Of a DNA stretch of 64,000 nucleotides, positions 11,783-19,440 are shown piece after piece. Under the pieces are notes generated by a model, which saw only the letters and a list, made by a program, of their open reading frames with translations, was not told where the DNA came from and ran no database searches. How positions within the stretch are numbered: position 1 is the first letter of the stretch; each line of letters starts with the position of its first letter. The position numbers were made by a program, and so were the translations under genes. This stretch comes from Mycobacterium sp. BK086 (GTDB lineage: Bacteria > Actinomycetota > Actinomycetes > Mycobacteriales > Mycobacteriaceae), in the NCBI GenBank assembly GCA_004362315.1, contig SNWL01000003.1:1984001-2048000 (forward strand), read 5' to 3'.

Positions 11783-12672
11783 CCGCCGCCGACGAACACG
11801 CCGACCGGTTCACTCTGCTGCGGCCACTGCTGTTCACCATCGCCTACGAGATCCTGGGCTCGGCCACCGAGGCCGACGATGTCTTACAGGACAGCTATCT
11901 GCGTTGGGCGACAGTGGATTTGGATGAGGTGCGGGACACCAAGGCCTATCTGGCTCAACTGGTCACCCGGCAGGCACTGAACACGCTGCGCAGCCAGGCT
12001 CGCCGCAGGGAGGACTACGTCGGTCCGTGGCTGCCCGAGCCGCTGCTGCTCGACGAACGCGACGGTGCCGCGGATGTCGTTCTGGCCGAATCGGTCTCGA
12101 TGGCCATGCTGGTGGTGTTGGAGACGCTGACGCCCGACGAGCGCGCGGTGTTCGTGCTGCGCGAGGTGTTCGGCTTCAGCCACGACGAAATCGCGGACGC
12201 CATCGGCAAATCCACGGTCGCGGTGCGCCAGATGGCGCATCGCGCCCGTGAGCACGTGCACTCGCGACGCCGCCGGTTCGAGCCACTGGACCCGCAGCAG
12301 TCCGAACAGATCACCACCCAGTTCCTGATGGCGGCCGCGACGGGCGATCTGGACGGCTTGATGAGCTTGCTGGCACCCGATGTGGTGTTCACCTCCGACA
12401 GCGACGGGAAGGCCAGCGCGGCGCGGCGGCCGGTGCTGGGACCCGCCAAGGTCGCGAGGCTGATCATCGGACTGTTCCGCCAAGCGACCCCCGAGTACCG
12501 GATCGAAGGTGCGAACTACAACGGCGCTCCGGCGATCGTCGTCTACCGCGGCGATCAGGCCGAGTCGGTGATGTTGGTCGAGATCACCGACGGGACGATC
12601 ACGAACTTCTACGCGATGCGCAACCCGGAGAAGCTCGCGACCGTGACGGTGCGCCGGGAGATCAGTCGCTGA
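11779..12672 (+). CDS. sigJ: ECF41-family RNA polymerase sigma factor (SigJ-like) with SnoaL-like tail
   Basis: 297 aa. Region sigma-2 (LFTIAYEILGSATEADDVLQ) and sigma-4 (ALNTLRSQ...DERAVFVLREVFGFSHDEIA) are followed by a SnoaL/NTF2-like domain of about 110 residues that in ECF41 proteins tunes activity in place of an anti-sigma factor. Family hallmarks are present: WLPEPLL in the linker and NPEKL at the end. The DGGGK motif appears as DSDGK. GTG start overlaps the upstream stop. ECF41 genes are typically next to an oxidoreductase, epimerase or carboxymuconolactone decarboxylase, as here. Family assignment is firm; equivalence to SigJ itself is an inference. Confidence 0.87.
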   Translation: MTAADEHADRFTLLRPLLFTIAYEILGSATEADDVLQDSYLRWATVDLDEVRDTKAYLAQLVTRQALNTLRSQARRREDYVGPWLPEPLLLDERDGAADVVLAESVSMAMLVVLETLTPDERAVFVLREVFGFSHDEIADAIGKSTVAVRQMAHRAREHVHSRRRRFEPLDPQQSEQITTQFLMAAATGDLDGLMSLLAPDVVFTSDSDGKASAARRPVLGPAKVARLIIGLFRQATPEYRIEGANYNGAPAIVVYRGDQAESVMLVEITDGTITNFYAMRNPEKLATVTVRREISR

Positions 12673-12706
12673 CGCCTTTGCGTCTGCTGGCCCCAGGCGT
12701 CAGGCT

Positions 12707-13948
12707 ATGGCCATGCGCACCGACCGGCTCGGGGATCTCGGCACCGCCGCCGATGTTCTGCGCGCCGTGGCAGGCGGCGCGGAGCGGCACCGGCTGGCGC
12801 CGCCGGCCGCGCTCGTCGGCGAATGGTTCGGCGCGAGCGCGCTGATCGCCCCGGCCGTGTCGGTGCGGGCGGTCGACTCCGCCGAGGTGTTCGCCGTGCC
12901 ACCCGGCAATTCCGGGGACGCGGTCGGGGGCGGGTGGATCGGCTACCTGTCCTACCCCGACGCCGCATCCGACGGCGCGCCGCCGCGGATCCCGGAGGCG
13001 GCAGGCGGCTGGACCGACAGCGTGCTTCGACAGGACCATGACGGCTACTGGTGGCACGAAAGCCTTTCCGGCGCACCGATTGCGGGATGGGTCTCCGACG
13101 CACTCTCGTCTCCCCCGCCGCGCAGCACGTACGAAATCGACTGGGAAGAACCTGATTTCGCACGCCACCAAGACGGTGTGCTGGCCGCCCTTGCCGCGAT
13201 CGGCGCCGGTGAGATCTACCAGGCCTGCGTGTGTACGCAATTCACCGGCACGCTGCACGGCTCGTCGCTGGAGTTCTTCGCCGATGCGGTCACCCGGACC
13301 ACGCCGGCGCGAGCCGCCTACCTGGCCGGCGACTGGGGTTCGGTGGCCTCACTGTCACCAGAGTTGTTCGTGCGCAGGGTCGGTGACGAGGTCACGTCCA
13401 GTCCGATCAAGGGCACCCTGCCGTTGCAGTGCTCGCCCGCCGAGCTGCTGGCGTCGGCCAAGGACGTGGCCGAGAACATCATGATCGTCGACCTGGTGCG
13501 CAACGACCTCGGCCGCGTCGCCGACACCGGTACCGTCACCGTCCCTGAACTACTGACGGTCCAAGCCGCACCGGGTGTGTGGCATCTGGTGTCGACGGTG
13601 GCGGCCACGGTTCGCCCGGACATCCCGAACGCGGCACTACTGGACGCGGCGTTCCCACCCGCGTCTGTCACGGGAACACCGAAAGGCCGTGCCCGTCAAC
13701 TACTTTCACAGTGGGAGCCGCGGCGGCGGGGGGTGTACTGCGGCACCGTCGGGATGGCGTCGCCGATCGCGGGGACCGAACTCAACGTCGCGATCCGCAC
13801 CGTCGAATTCGACGCGCACGGTACGGCCGTCCTCGGCGTCGGCGGCGGGATCACCGCCGATTCGCACGCGGAAGCCGAATGGCAGGAATGCCTGCACAAG
13901 GCCGCCCCGGTGATTCACGATTCGCGCGAGCGCAGCACCGCCTCGTAG
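12707..13948 (+). CDS. pabB: aminodeoxychorismate synthase component I
   Basis: 413 aa chorismate-utilising enzyme that makes 4-amino-4-deoxychorismate for folate. The C-terminal chorismate-binding domain shows SLSPELFVRR, SSPIKGTLP, the metal/chorismate segment MIVDLVRNDLGR, SVTGTPKGRA and VGGGITADS. Trp-binding features of anthranilate synthase are not evident, and position next to rsmI and metS matches mycobacterial pabB. ATG 12707 taken; a second ATG two codons later is possible. It overlaps the convergent rsmI by 34 bp. Confidence 0.88.
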   Translation: MAMRTDRLGDLGTAADVLRAVAGGAERHRLAPPAALVGEWFGASALIAPAVSVRAVDSAEVFAVPPGNSGDAVGGGWIGYLSYPDAASDGAPPRIPEAAGGWTDSVLRQDHDGYWWHESLSGAPIAGWVSDALSSPPPRSTYEIDWEEPDFARHQDGVLAALAAIGAGEIYQACVCTQFTGTLHGSSLEFFADAVTRTTPARAAYLAGDWGSVASLSPELFVRRVGDEVTSSPIKGTLPLQCSPAELLASAKDVAENIMIVDLVRNDLGRVADTGTVTVPELLTVQAAPGVWHLVSTVAATVRPDIPNAALLDAAFPPASVTGTPKGRARQLLSQWEPRRRGVYCGTVGMASPIAGTELNVAIRTVEFDAHGTAVLGVGGGITADSHAEAEWQECLHKAAPVIHDSRERSTAS

Positions 13949-14754
13949 AGCTCATTCTTGGACGGTGCGCCCGGATGGGCCTCGACCACCTGCGCGCACG
14001 CATCCTTGACCCGCATCCCGTCGGCCACCAGATCCTCGACCTCGGCGACCAACGTCGGCAGGTCGGTGGTGGGCACCGCGCCGGCCAGCACCACGGTGAT
14101 CTCGCCCAGTACCTTCTCGTCGGCCCACTCCGCCAGCTCGGCCAGCGTGCCCCGCCGGATCTCCTCGTGCACCTTCGTCAGCTCACGGCACACCACCGCG
14201 CGGCGCTGCCCGCCGAGTTCGTCGACGGCGTCGTGCAGGCAGTCGGCCAGTCGCCGCGGTGATTCGAAGAACACACAGGTGCGCTGTTCGGTGGCCAACC
14301 CGGCCAGCCACGTCCGCCGCGCGGACTGCTTACGCGGCGCGAACCCCTCGAAGCAGAACCGGTCCGACGCCAGCCCGGACACGGCCAGCGCGGTGGTGAC
14401 GGCCGACGGGCCGGGCAAACACGAAACAGCCACCCCGACGTCAATACAGGCCGTCACCATCCGGTAGCCGGGATCGTTGATCAGCGGCATCCCGGCGTCG
14501 CTGACCACCAGCACGGTCGCCCCGGCCTTGATGTCGTCGATGAGTTGCGGTACCCGGGCGGCCTCGTTCTGGTCGAACAGGCTGACCACCCGTCCGCCGA
14601 TCCGAACACCGAGCGACTGGGCCAGGGTGCGGACCCGCCGGGTGTCCTCGGCGGCCACGATGTCGGCGGTGGACAGCGCATCGACCAGCCGCTTCGAGGC
14701 GTCGCCCGGCTGGCCTAACGGCGTGGCACCGAGCAGCAGTCGACCCTCCGTCAT
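13915..14754 (-). CDS. rsmI: 16S rRNA 2'-O-ribose C1402 methyltransferase
   Basis: 279 aa tetrapyrrole-methylase-fold enzyme modifying the decoding-site cytidine of 16S rRNA. LLLGATPLGQPGDAS, AAEDTRRV, VSDAGMPLINDPGYRMV and LPGPSAVTTALAVSG are the family's conserved blocks in order, as is FFESPRRL. ATG at 14754 gives the family length; the longer frame would run through the divergent pmt start. Only 25 bp separate it from pmt. Confidence 0.94.
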   Translation of the reverse strand: MTEGRLLLGATPLGQPGDASKRLVDALSTADIVAAEDTRRVRTLAQSLGVRIGGRVVSLFDQNEAARVPQLIDDIKAGATVLVVSDAGMPLINDPGYRMVTACIDVGVAVSCLPGPSAVTTALAVSGLASDRFCFEGFAPRKQSARRTWLAGLATEQRTCVFFESPRRLADCLHDAVDELGGQRRAVVCRELTKVHEEIRRGTLAELAEWADEKVLGEITVVLAGAVPTTDLPTLVAEVEDLVADGMRVKDACAQVVEAHPGAPSKNELYEAVLRSRES

Positions 14755-14779
14755 GCCCGACAGCCTACGATCGACAGCG

Positions 14780-16330
14780 ATGACCACCACCGCCGATGAC
14801 CTCGAGGCGCACCCGCGCCACGCACCCGTCATCAGCCCAGGCCCGCTGGTGCCGGTCGCCGACTTCGGCCCGCTGGATCGCATCGAGGGCTGGGTGGCCA
14901 CCGCCATCATCACCGCGCTGGCCGCGCTGACCCGGCTGATGAACCTCGGTTCGCCCACCGACGCCGGCACACCGATCTTCGACGAGAAGCACTACGCGCC
15001 GCAGGCCTGGCAGGTGCTGCACAACTATGGCGTCGAGGACAACCCCGGCTTCGGGCTGGTCGTGCACCCGCCGATGGGCAAGCAGCTGATCGCGTTCGGC
15101 GAGGCGATCTTCGGCTACAACGGTGTGGGCTGGCGGTTCACCAGCGCGGTCTTCGGGGTGATTCTGGTCCTGTTGGTGGTGCGCATCGTGCGGCGGATCA
15201 GCCGCTCGACGCTGGTCGGTGCGGTGGCCGGGCTGCTGCTGATCGCTGACGGCGTGAGCTTCGTCGCGGCGCGCACCGCGCTGCTGGACAGCTTCCTGAC
15301 GCTGTTCGTCGTCGCGGCGTTCGGCGCGTTGATCGTCGACCGCGACCAGATGCGCGAACGTATGCACAACGCGCTGCTCGAGGGACGCATCGCCGAAACA
15401 CCGTGGGGTCCGCGGCTGGGCGTGCGGTGGTGGCGCTTCGGTGCGGGCGTTCTGCTGGGTCTGGCTTTCGCGACGAAGTGGTCGGGGCTGTACTACATCG
15501 TGTTCTTCGGTGCGATGTCGCTGGCGTTCGACATCGCCGCGCGCCGGGCGTACCGGGTGCCGCGGCCGTGGTTCGGGGCGATCCGGCGCGATCTGGGCCC
15601 GACGGCCTATGTCTTCCTGGCGATCCCGTTCGCGGTGTACCTGGCGTCCTACGGGCCATGGTTCTCCTCGGAGACCGCGGTCAACCGCTACGAGGTCGGA
15701 CAGTCGATCGGCGAACGGCAGTGGTATCAGCCGCCGGACGCGATCCGCTCCCTGTGGCACTACACGTACAAGGCGTATCACTTCCATTCGACGCTGACGA
15801 ACTCCGCGGGCAACCACCATCCGTGGGAGTCCAAGCCGTGGACGTGGCCGATGTCGCTGCGGCCGGTGCTGTACGCGATCGACAACCAGAACGTGCCCGG
15901 CTGCGGGGCGGCCTCGTGTGTGAAGGCCGTGATGCTGGTCGGCACACCCGCGATGTGGTGGCTGGCGGTGCCGGTCCTCGTCTACGCGCTGTGGCGCGCG
16001 TTCGTGCGCCGCGACTGGCGGTATGCGGTCGTGCTGACCGGGTACTGCGCGGGATTCCTGCCCTGGTTCGCCGACATTGACCGGCAGATGTACTTCTTCT
16101 ACGCGGTACCGATGGCGCCGTTCCTGGTCATGGGGATCGCGCTGATCCTCGGCGACCTGCTGCACGCGCCCAACCAGAATGCCGAACGGCGAACGCTCGG
16201 GCTGATCGTCGTGAGTTGCTATGTCGCGCTGGTGATCACGAACTTCGCGTGGCTGTATCCGGTGCTGACCGGCGTGCCGATCTCGCAGTCGACGTGGAAC
16301 ATGGAGATCTGGCTGCCCAGCTGGCGTTGA
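14780..16330 (+). CDS. pmt: protein O-mannosyltransferase (GT39)
   Basis: 516 aa polytopic membrane enzyme that transfers mannose from polyprenyl-phosphomannose to secreted proteins during Sec export. The first extracytoplasmic loop carries the acidic catalytic motif IFDEKHYAPQ, then HPPMGKQLI; about ten hydrophobic helices follow, with SAGNHHPWESKPWTWP in the large loop. Equivalent to Rv1002c by sequence and position. ATG at 14780 is used because upstream in-frame sequence is antisense to rsmI. The 3' end is followed within 8 bp by a long palindrome that may stop transcription. Confidence 0.93.
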   Translation: MTTTADDLEAHPRHAPVISPGPLVPVADFGPLDRIEGWVATAIITALAALTRLMNLGSPTDAGTPIFDEKHYAPQAWQVLHNYGVEDNPGFGLVVHPPMGKQLIAFGEAIFGYNGVGWRFTSAVFGVILVLLVVRIVRRISRSTLVGAVAGLLLIADGVSFVAARTALLDSFLTLFVVAAFGALIVDRDQMRERMHNALLEGRIAETPWGPRLGVRWWRFGAGVLLGLAFATKWSGLYYIVFFGAMSLAFDIAARRAYRVPRPWFGAIRRDLGPTAYVFLAIPFAVYLASYGPWFSSETAVNRYEVGQSIGERQWYQPPDAIRSLWHYTYKAYHFHSTLTNSAGNHHPWESKPWTWPMSLRPVLYAIDNQNVPGCGAASCVKAVMLVGTPAMWWLAVPVLVYALWRAFVRRDWRYAVVLTGYCAGFLPWFADIDRQMYFFYAVPMAPFLVMGIALILGDLLHAPNQNAERRTLGLIVVSCYVALVITNFAWLYPVLTGVPISQSTWNMEIWLPSWR

Positions 16331-16337
16331 TGTCTTG

Positions 16338-16398
16338 CGCGAGATCGACACCAGGGTCGTGAATTCGACCGATTGACGACCCTCAGGCAGATCTCGCG
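16338..16398. repeat. 61-bp interrupted palindrome (copy 1 of hairpin repeat), possible bidirectional terminator
   Basis: Outer arms CGCGAGATC (16338-16346) and GATCTCGCG (16390-16398), a symmetric 6/6 internal loop, inner arms AGGGTCGT (16353-16360) and ACGACCCT (16376-16383). It lies between the convergent ends of pmt and the DUF559 gene, covering the latter's stop codon. It shares 19 identical bases, ATCGACACCAGGGTCGTGA, with an inverted copy at 17249-17267. Confidence 0.6.
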
Positions 16399-17168
16399 AG
16401 CGGAAACCGTCGCCGGTTGAAGGCGTCATTCACTCGCTGAAGGATGTAGGCACGGCTGTGCTCCTTCACCACCCGAATGATGAGCCAGCCCAACTCTTCC
16501 AACAGATCCTGGCGGCCGATGTCCCACACGAATTGGGCTCGATCCGACTGGTGGTGCCCGCCCTCGTATTCGAGCCCGATTTTCGGTTCGTCCCAACCGA
16601 GATCGATGAACGCTCTTCGATAGCTGTCGGATACCGGAATCTGCGTGACGGGTCGGGGAAAGCCGGCATCGATCAGCAAGAGCCGAAGCCACGACTCCCG
16701 CGGCGACTGTGCCCCGGCGTCAGTCAGCGGTGCGATGGCGCGGGCTCGTCGCACTCCTCGAGCGCCCCGGTAGCGGTCGGCAAGCCCGAGCGAGGCGTCC
16801 GGCTCGATTCCGGTGGCCGCCGCGAGGGCGTCGAGGCGGGCGAGCGCCTCGGAGCGCGGAAGGTGGCGGGCGAGGTCCAGCGCGGTGCGCTCCGGCGTGG
16901 TGACGAGGAGGTCGCACATCGAGACGACTTCGTCGGCCGCGATTCGCTCTTCGCGCACGATAACGCCGGGTTGTCGGCGGCGCGCGCATCCGATGAGTTC
17001 GACTGGCGTCTCTGCTGCGACCCAGGACGCCCCATGCACGTCGAGGGTGCGTTCGGATCCGTTGGGGACGTACACGTCAGGGTGTATTGCGGTGTAGTTC
17101 CAGCGCAGCTGACCCCGCGTCAGCAAGCCCCTGGCGACCGCTTCGCTTCCGATGAACGGCGATGACAT
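16383..17168 (-). CDS. AbiEi-like N-terminal domain plus DUF559 PD-(D/E)xK nuclease-fold protein
   Basis: 261 aa. The N-terminal part (GLLTRGQLRWNYTAIHPDVYVP) resembles the winged-helix antitoxin-like domain of AbiEi/DUF4095-type proteins; the C-terminal third has FIDLGWDEPKIGLEYEGGHHQ then a basic helix, the pattern of the Vsr/MTES-like DUF559 endonuclease fold. No partner toxin gene is adjacent, so a classical toxin-antitoxin pair is unlikely. Very common as a stand-alone gene in mycobacteria; function unknown. It is bracketed by two inverted copies of a hairpin repeat. Confidence 0.7.
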   Translation of the reverse strand: MSSPFIGSEAVARGLLTRGQLRWNYTAIHPDVYVPNGSERTLDVHGASWVAAETPVELIGCARRRQPGVIVREERIAADEVVSMCDLLVTTPERTALDLARHLPRSEALARLDALAAATGIEPDASLGLADRYRGARGVRRARAIAPLTDAGAQSPRESWLRLLLIDAGFPRPVTQIPVSDSYRRAFIDLGWDEPKIGLEYEGGHHQSDRAQFVWDIGRQDLLEELGWLIIRVVKEHSRAYILQRVNDAFNRRRFPLARSA

Positions 17169-17243
17169 GTCCGCATACTGGTCGGTGGGCCCGACAAGAT
17201 CGGCCTCGCCGCGGCGAAAACGCCGTCAGGGCTGTGGAATTCT

Positions 17244-17271
17244 CGAAATCACGACCCTGGTGTCGATTTCG
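17244..17271. repeat. hairpin repeat copy 2
   Basis: CGAAATC (17244-17250), 14-base loop, GATTTCG (17265-17271). The loop and inner arms carry the same 19-base core as the palindrome at 16338, in inverted orientation. It sits just after the stop of the LLM oxidoreductase and before the DUF559 gene start. Confidence 0.55.
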
Positions 17272-17278
17272 GCGAATG

Positions 17279-18205
17279 TCAGAGCCCGAGTACCGGCTTC
17301 AGCAGCTCCGCCACCGCGGTGACGCCACCGGGCTTGTACCCGTTGATCGTTGCCGAGCTGAGGATGACCCCGTCGACGCCGGCGTCGAGCACCTTGGTCT
17401 TGATCTGCTCGGCGATCTGCTCCGGGCTGCCGAACACGGCCTGCTGCTTGAAATCGTCCGGGATCATGTCGGCGGTGATGTTCTCGTCGATCAGCGCGAT
17501 GGCGAGCACACTCGTTTCCAGCGTTGCCGGGTCGCGGCCGATCTTCTCGCACGCCTCGTTGACCACCTGGACCTTGCGGGGCAGCTCGTCGAAACCGGCG
17601 ATGATGTTGAGGTGGTCGAAGTACTTGGCGGCCAACGGGATTGTCTTCTTCTCACCGCTGCCGCCGATCATCAGCGGAATGTGGTCGCGGAAGCGGGGAT
17701 TGGCGAACGCCTCCTGCGTGCGGTAGTACTTGCCGTCCACGGTGACGCGCTCGCCCTTGAGCATCGGCAGGATGATCTCGAGCGCCTCGTCAAGCTTCTT
17801 GAACCGGTCGGTGAACGTGCCGAACTCGTAGCCCAGCGAGTCGTGCTCCAGCTCGAACCAGCCGGTGCCGATTCCGAGGATGGCCCGGCCCTGACTGATC
17901 ACGTCCAGCGTGGTGATCGTCTTCGCCAGATGGGTCGGGTTGCGGTAGGTGTTTCCGGTGACCAGCGTGCCCAGCTGGACGCGTTCGGTGGCGGTGGCCA
18001 GCGCGCCCAGCGCCGTGTACGCCTCGAGCATCGGCTCCTCGGGAGCACCGAGGCCGGGCAGTTGGTAGAAGTGGTCCATCACGAAGACGGAGTCGAATCC
18101 GGCCGCCTCGGCCTCTTGAGCCTGGGCGATCACGGTGGGAAAGAGTTCCTCGACGCCGGTGCCGTAGGAGAAGTTCGGGATCTGAAGTCCAAGTTTGATT
18201 GCCAC
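17279..18205 (-). CDS. LLM-class F420-dependent oxidoreductase
   Basis: 308 aa luciferase-like TIM-barrel protein. N-terminal LGLQIPNFSYG, VFVMDHF, GTLVTGNTYRNP, ILGIGTGWFELEH and PLMIGGSGEKKT follow the order of F420-binding oxidoreductases of the mycobacterial TIGR03560-like group. Likely a hydride-transfer enzyme using coenzyme F420H2; substrate not predictable. GTG start at 18205. Divergent (90 bp) from the alcohol dehydrogenase-CoA transferase pair, which may share its control. Confidence 0.85.
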   Translation of the reverse strand: MAIKLGLQIPNFSYGTGVEELFPTVIAQAQEAEAAGFDSVFVMDHFYQLPGLGAPEEPMLEAYTALGALATATERVQLGTLVTGNTYRNPTHLAKTITTLDVISQGRAILGIGTGWFELEHDSLGYEFGTFTDRFKKLDEALEIILPMLKGERVTVDGKYYRTQEAFANPRFRDHIPLMIGGSGEKKTIPLAAKYFDHLNIIAGFDELPRKVQVVNEACEKIGRDPATLETSVLAIALIDENITADMIPDDFKQQAVFGSPEQIAEQIKTKVLDAGVDGVILSSATINGYKPGGVTAVAELLKPVLGL

Positions 18206-18295
18206 GAGCTCAACGTAAGCCCGGATAAGCGGGGCGCGCGCCCCGTTTCACTCTCCGCGAACTGAGGAATATCTCCGGCCCGTAAGGTCAGGGCC

Positions 18296-19435
18296 ATGAG
18301 GAGCCGCGCCGCCATCGTCCGCGAGATGGGCGGCGACTGGTCCGTCGAGGAGTTCGAGCTCGATCCCCCGCGCGCCGGTGAGGTGCTGATCCAGATGGCC
18401 GCCGCCGGCCTCTGCCATTCCGACGACCACATCCGCAACGGTTTCATGTCGCCTCCCGGCGCGCCCACCAGCCGACCGCCGACCATCGGCGGCCACGAGG
18501 GCTCGGGCGTCGTCGTCGAGGTCGGGCCGGGCGTGACCGGGCTGGCCGCAGGCGATCACGTGGTGACCTCGTTCGTCGCGGTGTGCGGGCACTGCCGCTG
18601 GTGCGCTTCGGGCATGGAGTACCTGTGCGACAAGGGCGCCGGAGTGCTGATCCCCGGCATGCCGACCGACGGCACGTTCCGCCATCACACCCTCGACGGG
18701 GAGGACGTCGGGCACACATCCAAGATCGGCGCTTTCGCCGAACACACTGTCGTGGCGGCCGATTCGCTGGTGAAGATCGACCCCGACATCCCGCTGGTGC
18801 CCGCCGCCCTGCTGGCCTGCGCGATTCCCACCGGCTACGGCTCTTCCGCCCACCGCGGCAATGTCCGCGGCGGCGACACCGTCGTGGTGGTCGGCGCGGG
18901 CGGCATCGGGACGGCGGCCATCCAGGGCGCCCGCATCAACGGAGCGACGACGATCGTCGCGGTGGATCCCCGTGATACCAAACGCAAGTCGGCCTGCGAC
19001 TTCGGCGCGACGCACACGGCCGTCTCGGCAGGCGATGCGAACGATCTGGTTCGCGACCTGACCCGCGGGGTGATGGCCGACTGCGTGGTGGTCGCCCCCT
19101 CCGATATCACCGGTGACGATGTCCGCGACGCGCTCGCGCTGACCCGCAAGGGCGGAACGTGCGTCTTGACCGGGATGGCGCCGTCCGGCGCACTGCCGGT
19201 GCAGCTGGATATCCAGGACCTGGTGCTGATGAACAAGAACCTGTGTGGGACGGTGTTCGGGTCGTGTAATCCACGCTCCGAAATCCCTTTGCTGGCAGGC
19301 ATGTACACCGCCGGCCAGCTGCGCCTCGACGAGATGATCACCCGCCGCTACCACCTCGACGACATCAACACCGCGTTCGATGACCTGCTCGGGGGCGAGC
19401 TGGTCCGCGGCGTGATCGACTTCGGGATCGCCTGA
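18296..19435 (+). CDS. zinc-dependent alcohol dehydrogenase, NDMA-dependent type
   Basis: 379 aa medium-chain dehydrogenase. Catalytic zinc ligands in GLCHSDDH and GGHEGSGVV; structural zinc cysteines in VCGHCRWCASGMEYLC (CxxCxxC...C); NAD site VVVVGAGGIGTAAIQGA. The length and the inserted segment resemble the nicotinoprotein (NDMA-dependent) alcohol dehydrogenases of actinobacteria, in which NADH stays bound. It probably oxidises an alcohol intermediate in the same pathway as the CoA-transferase starting 5 bp downstream. Confidence 0.85.
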   Translation: MRSRAAIVREMGGDWSVEEFELDPPRAGEVLIQMAAAGLCHSDDHIRNGFMSPPGAPTSRPPTIGGHEGSGVVVEVGPGVTGLAAGDHVVTSFVAVCGHCRWCASGMEYLCDKGAGVLIPGMPTDGTFRHHTLDGEDVGHTSKIGAFAEHTVVAADSLVKIDPDIPLVPAALLACAIPTGYGSSAHRGNVRGGDTVVVVGAGGIGTAAIQGARINGATTIVAVDPRDTKRKSACDFGATHTAVSAGDANDLVRDLTRGVMADCVVVAPSDITGDDVRDALALTRKGGTCVLTGMAPSGALPVQLDIQDLVLMNKNLCGTVFGSCNPRSEIPLLAGMYTAGQLRLDEMITRRYHLDDINTAFDDLLGGELVRGVIDFGIA

Positions 19436-19440
19436 ATCAC

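Noticed and set aside
14765-16429. 554-codon minus-strand frame opposite pmt
   Set aside because: Low-complexity Arg/His/Gln-rich product, fully antisense to a clear membrane glycosyltransferase.
16383-17168. AbiE-type toxin-antitoxin pair
   Set aside because: Only the antitoxin-like domain is present, fused to a DUF559 nuclease fold; no AbiEii nucleotidyltransferase gene adjoins.
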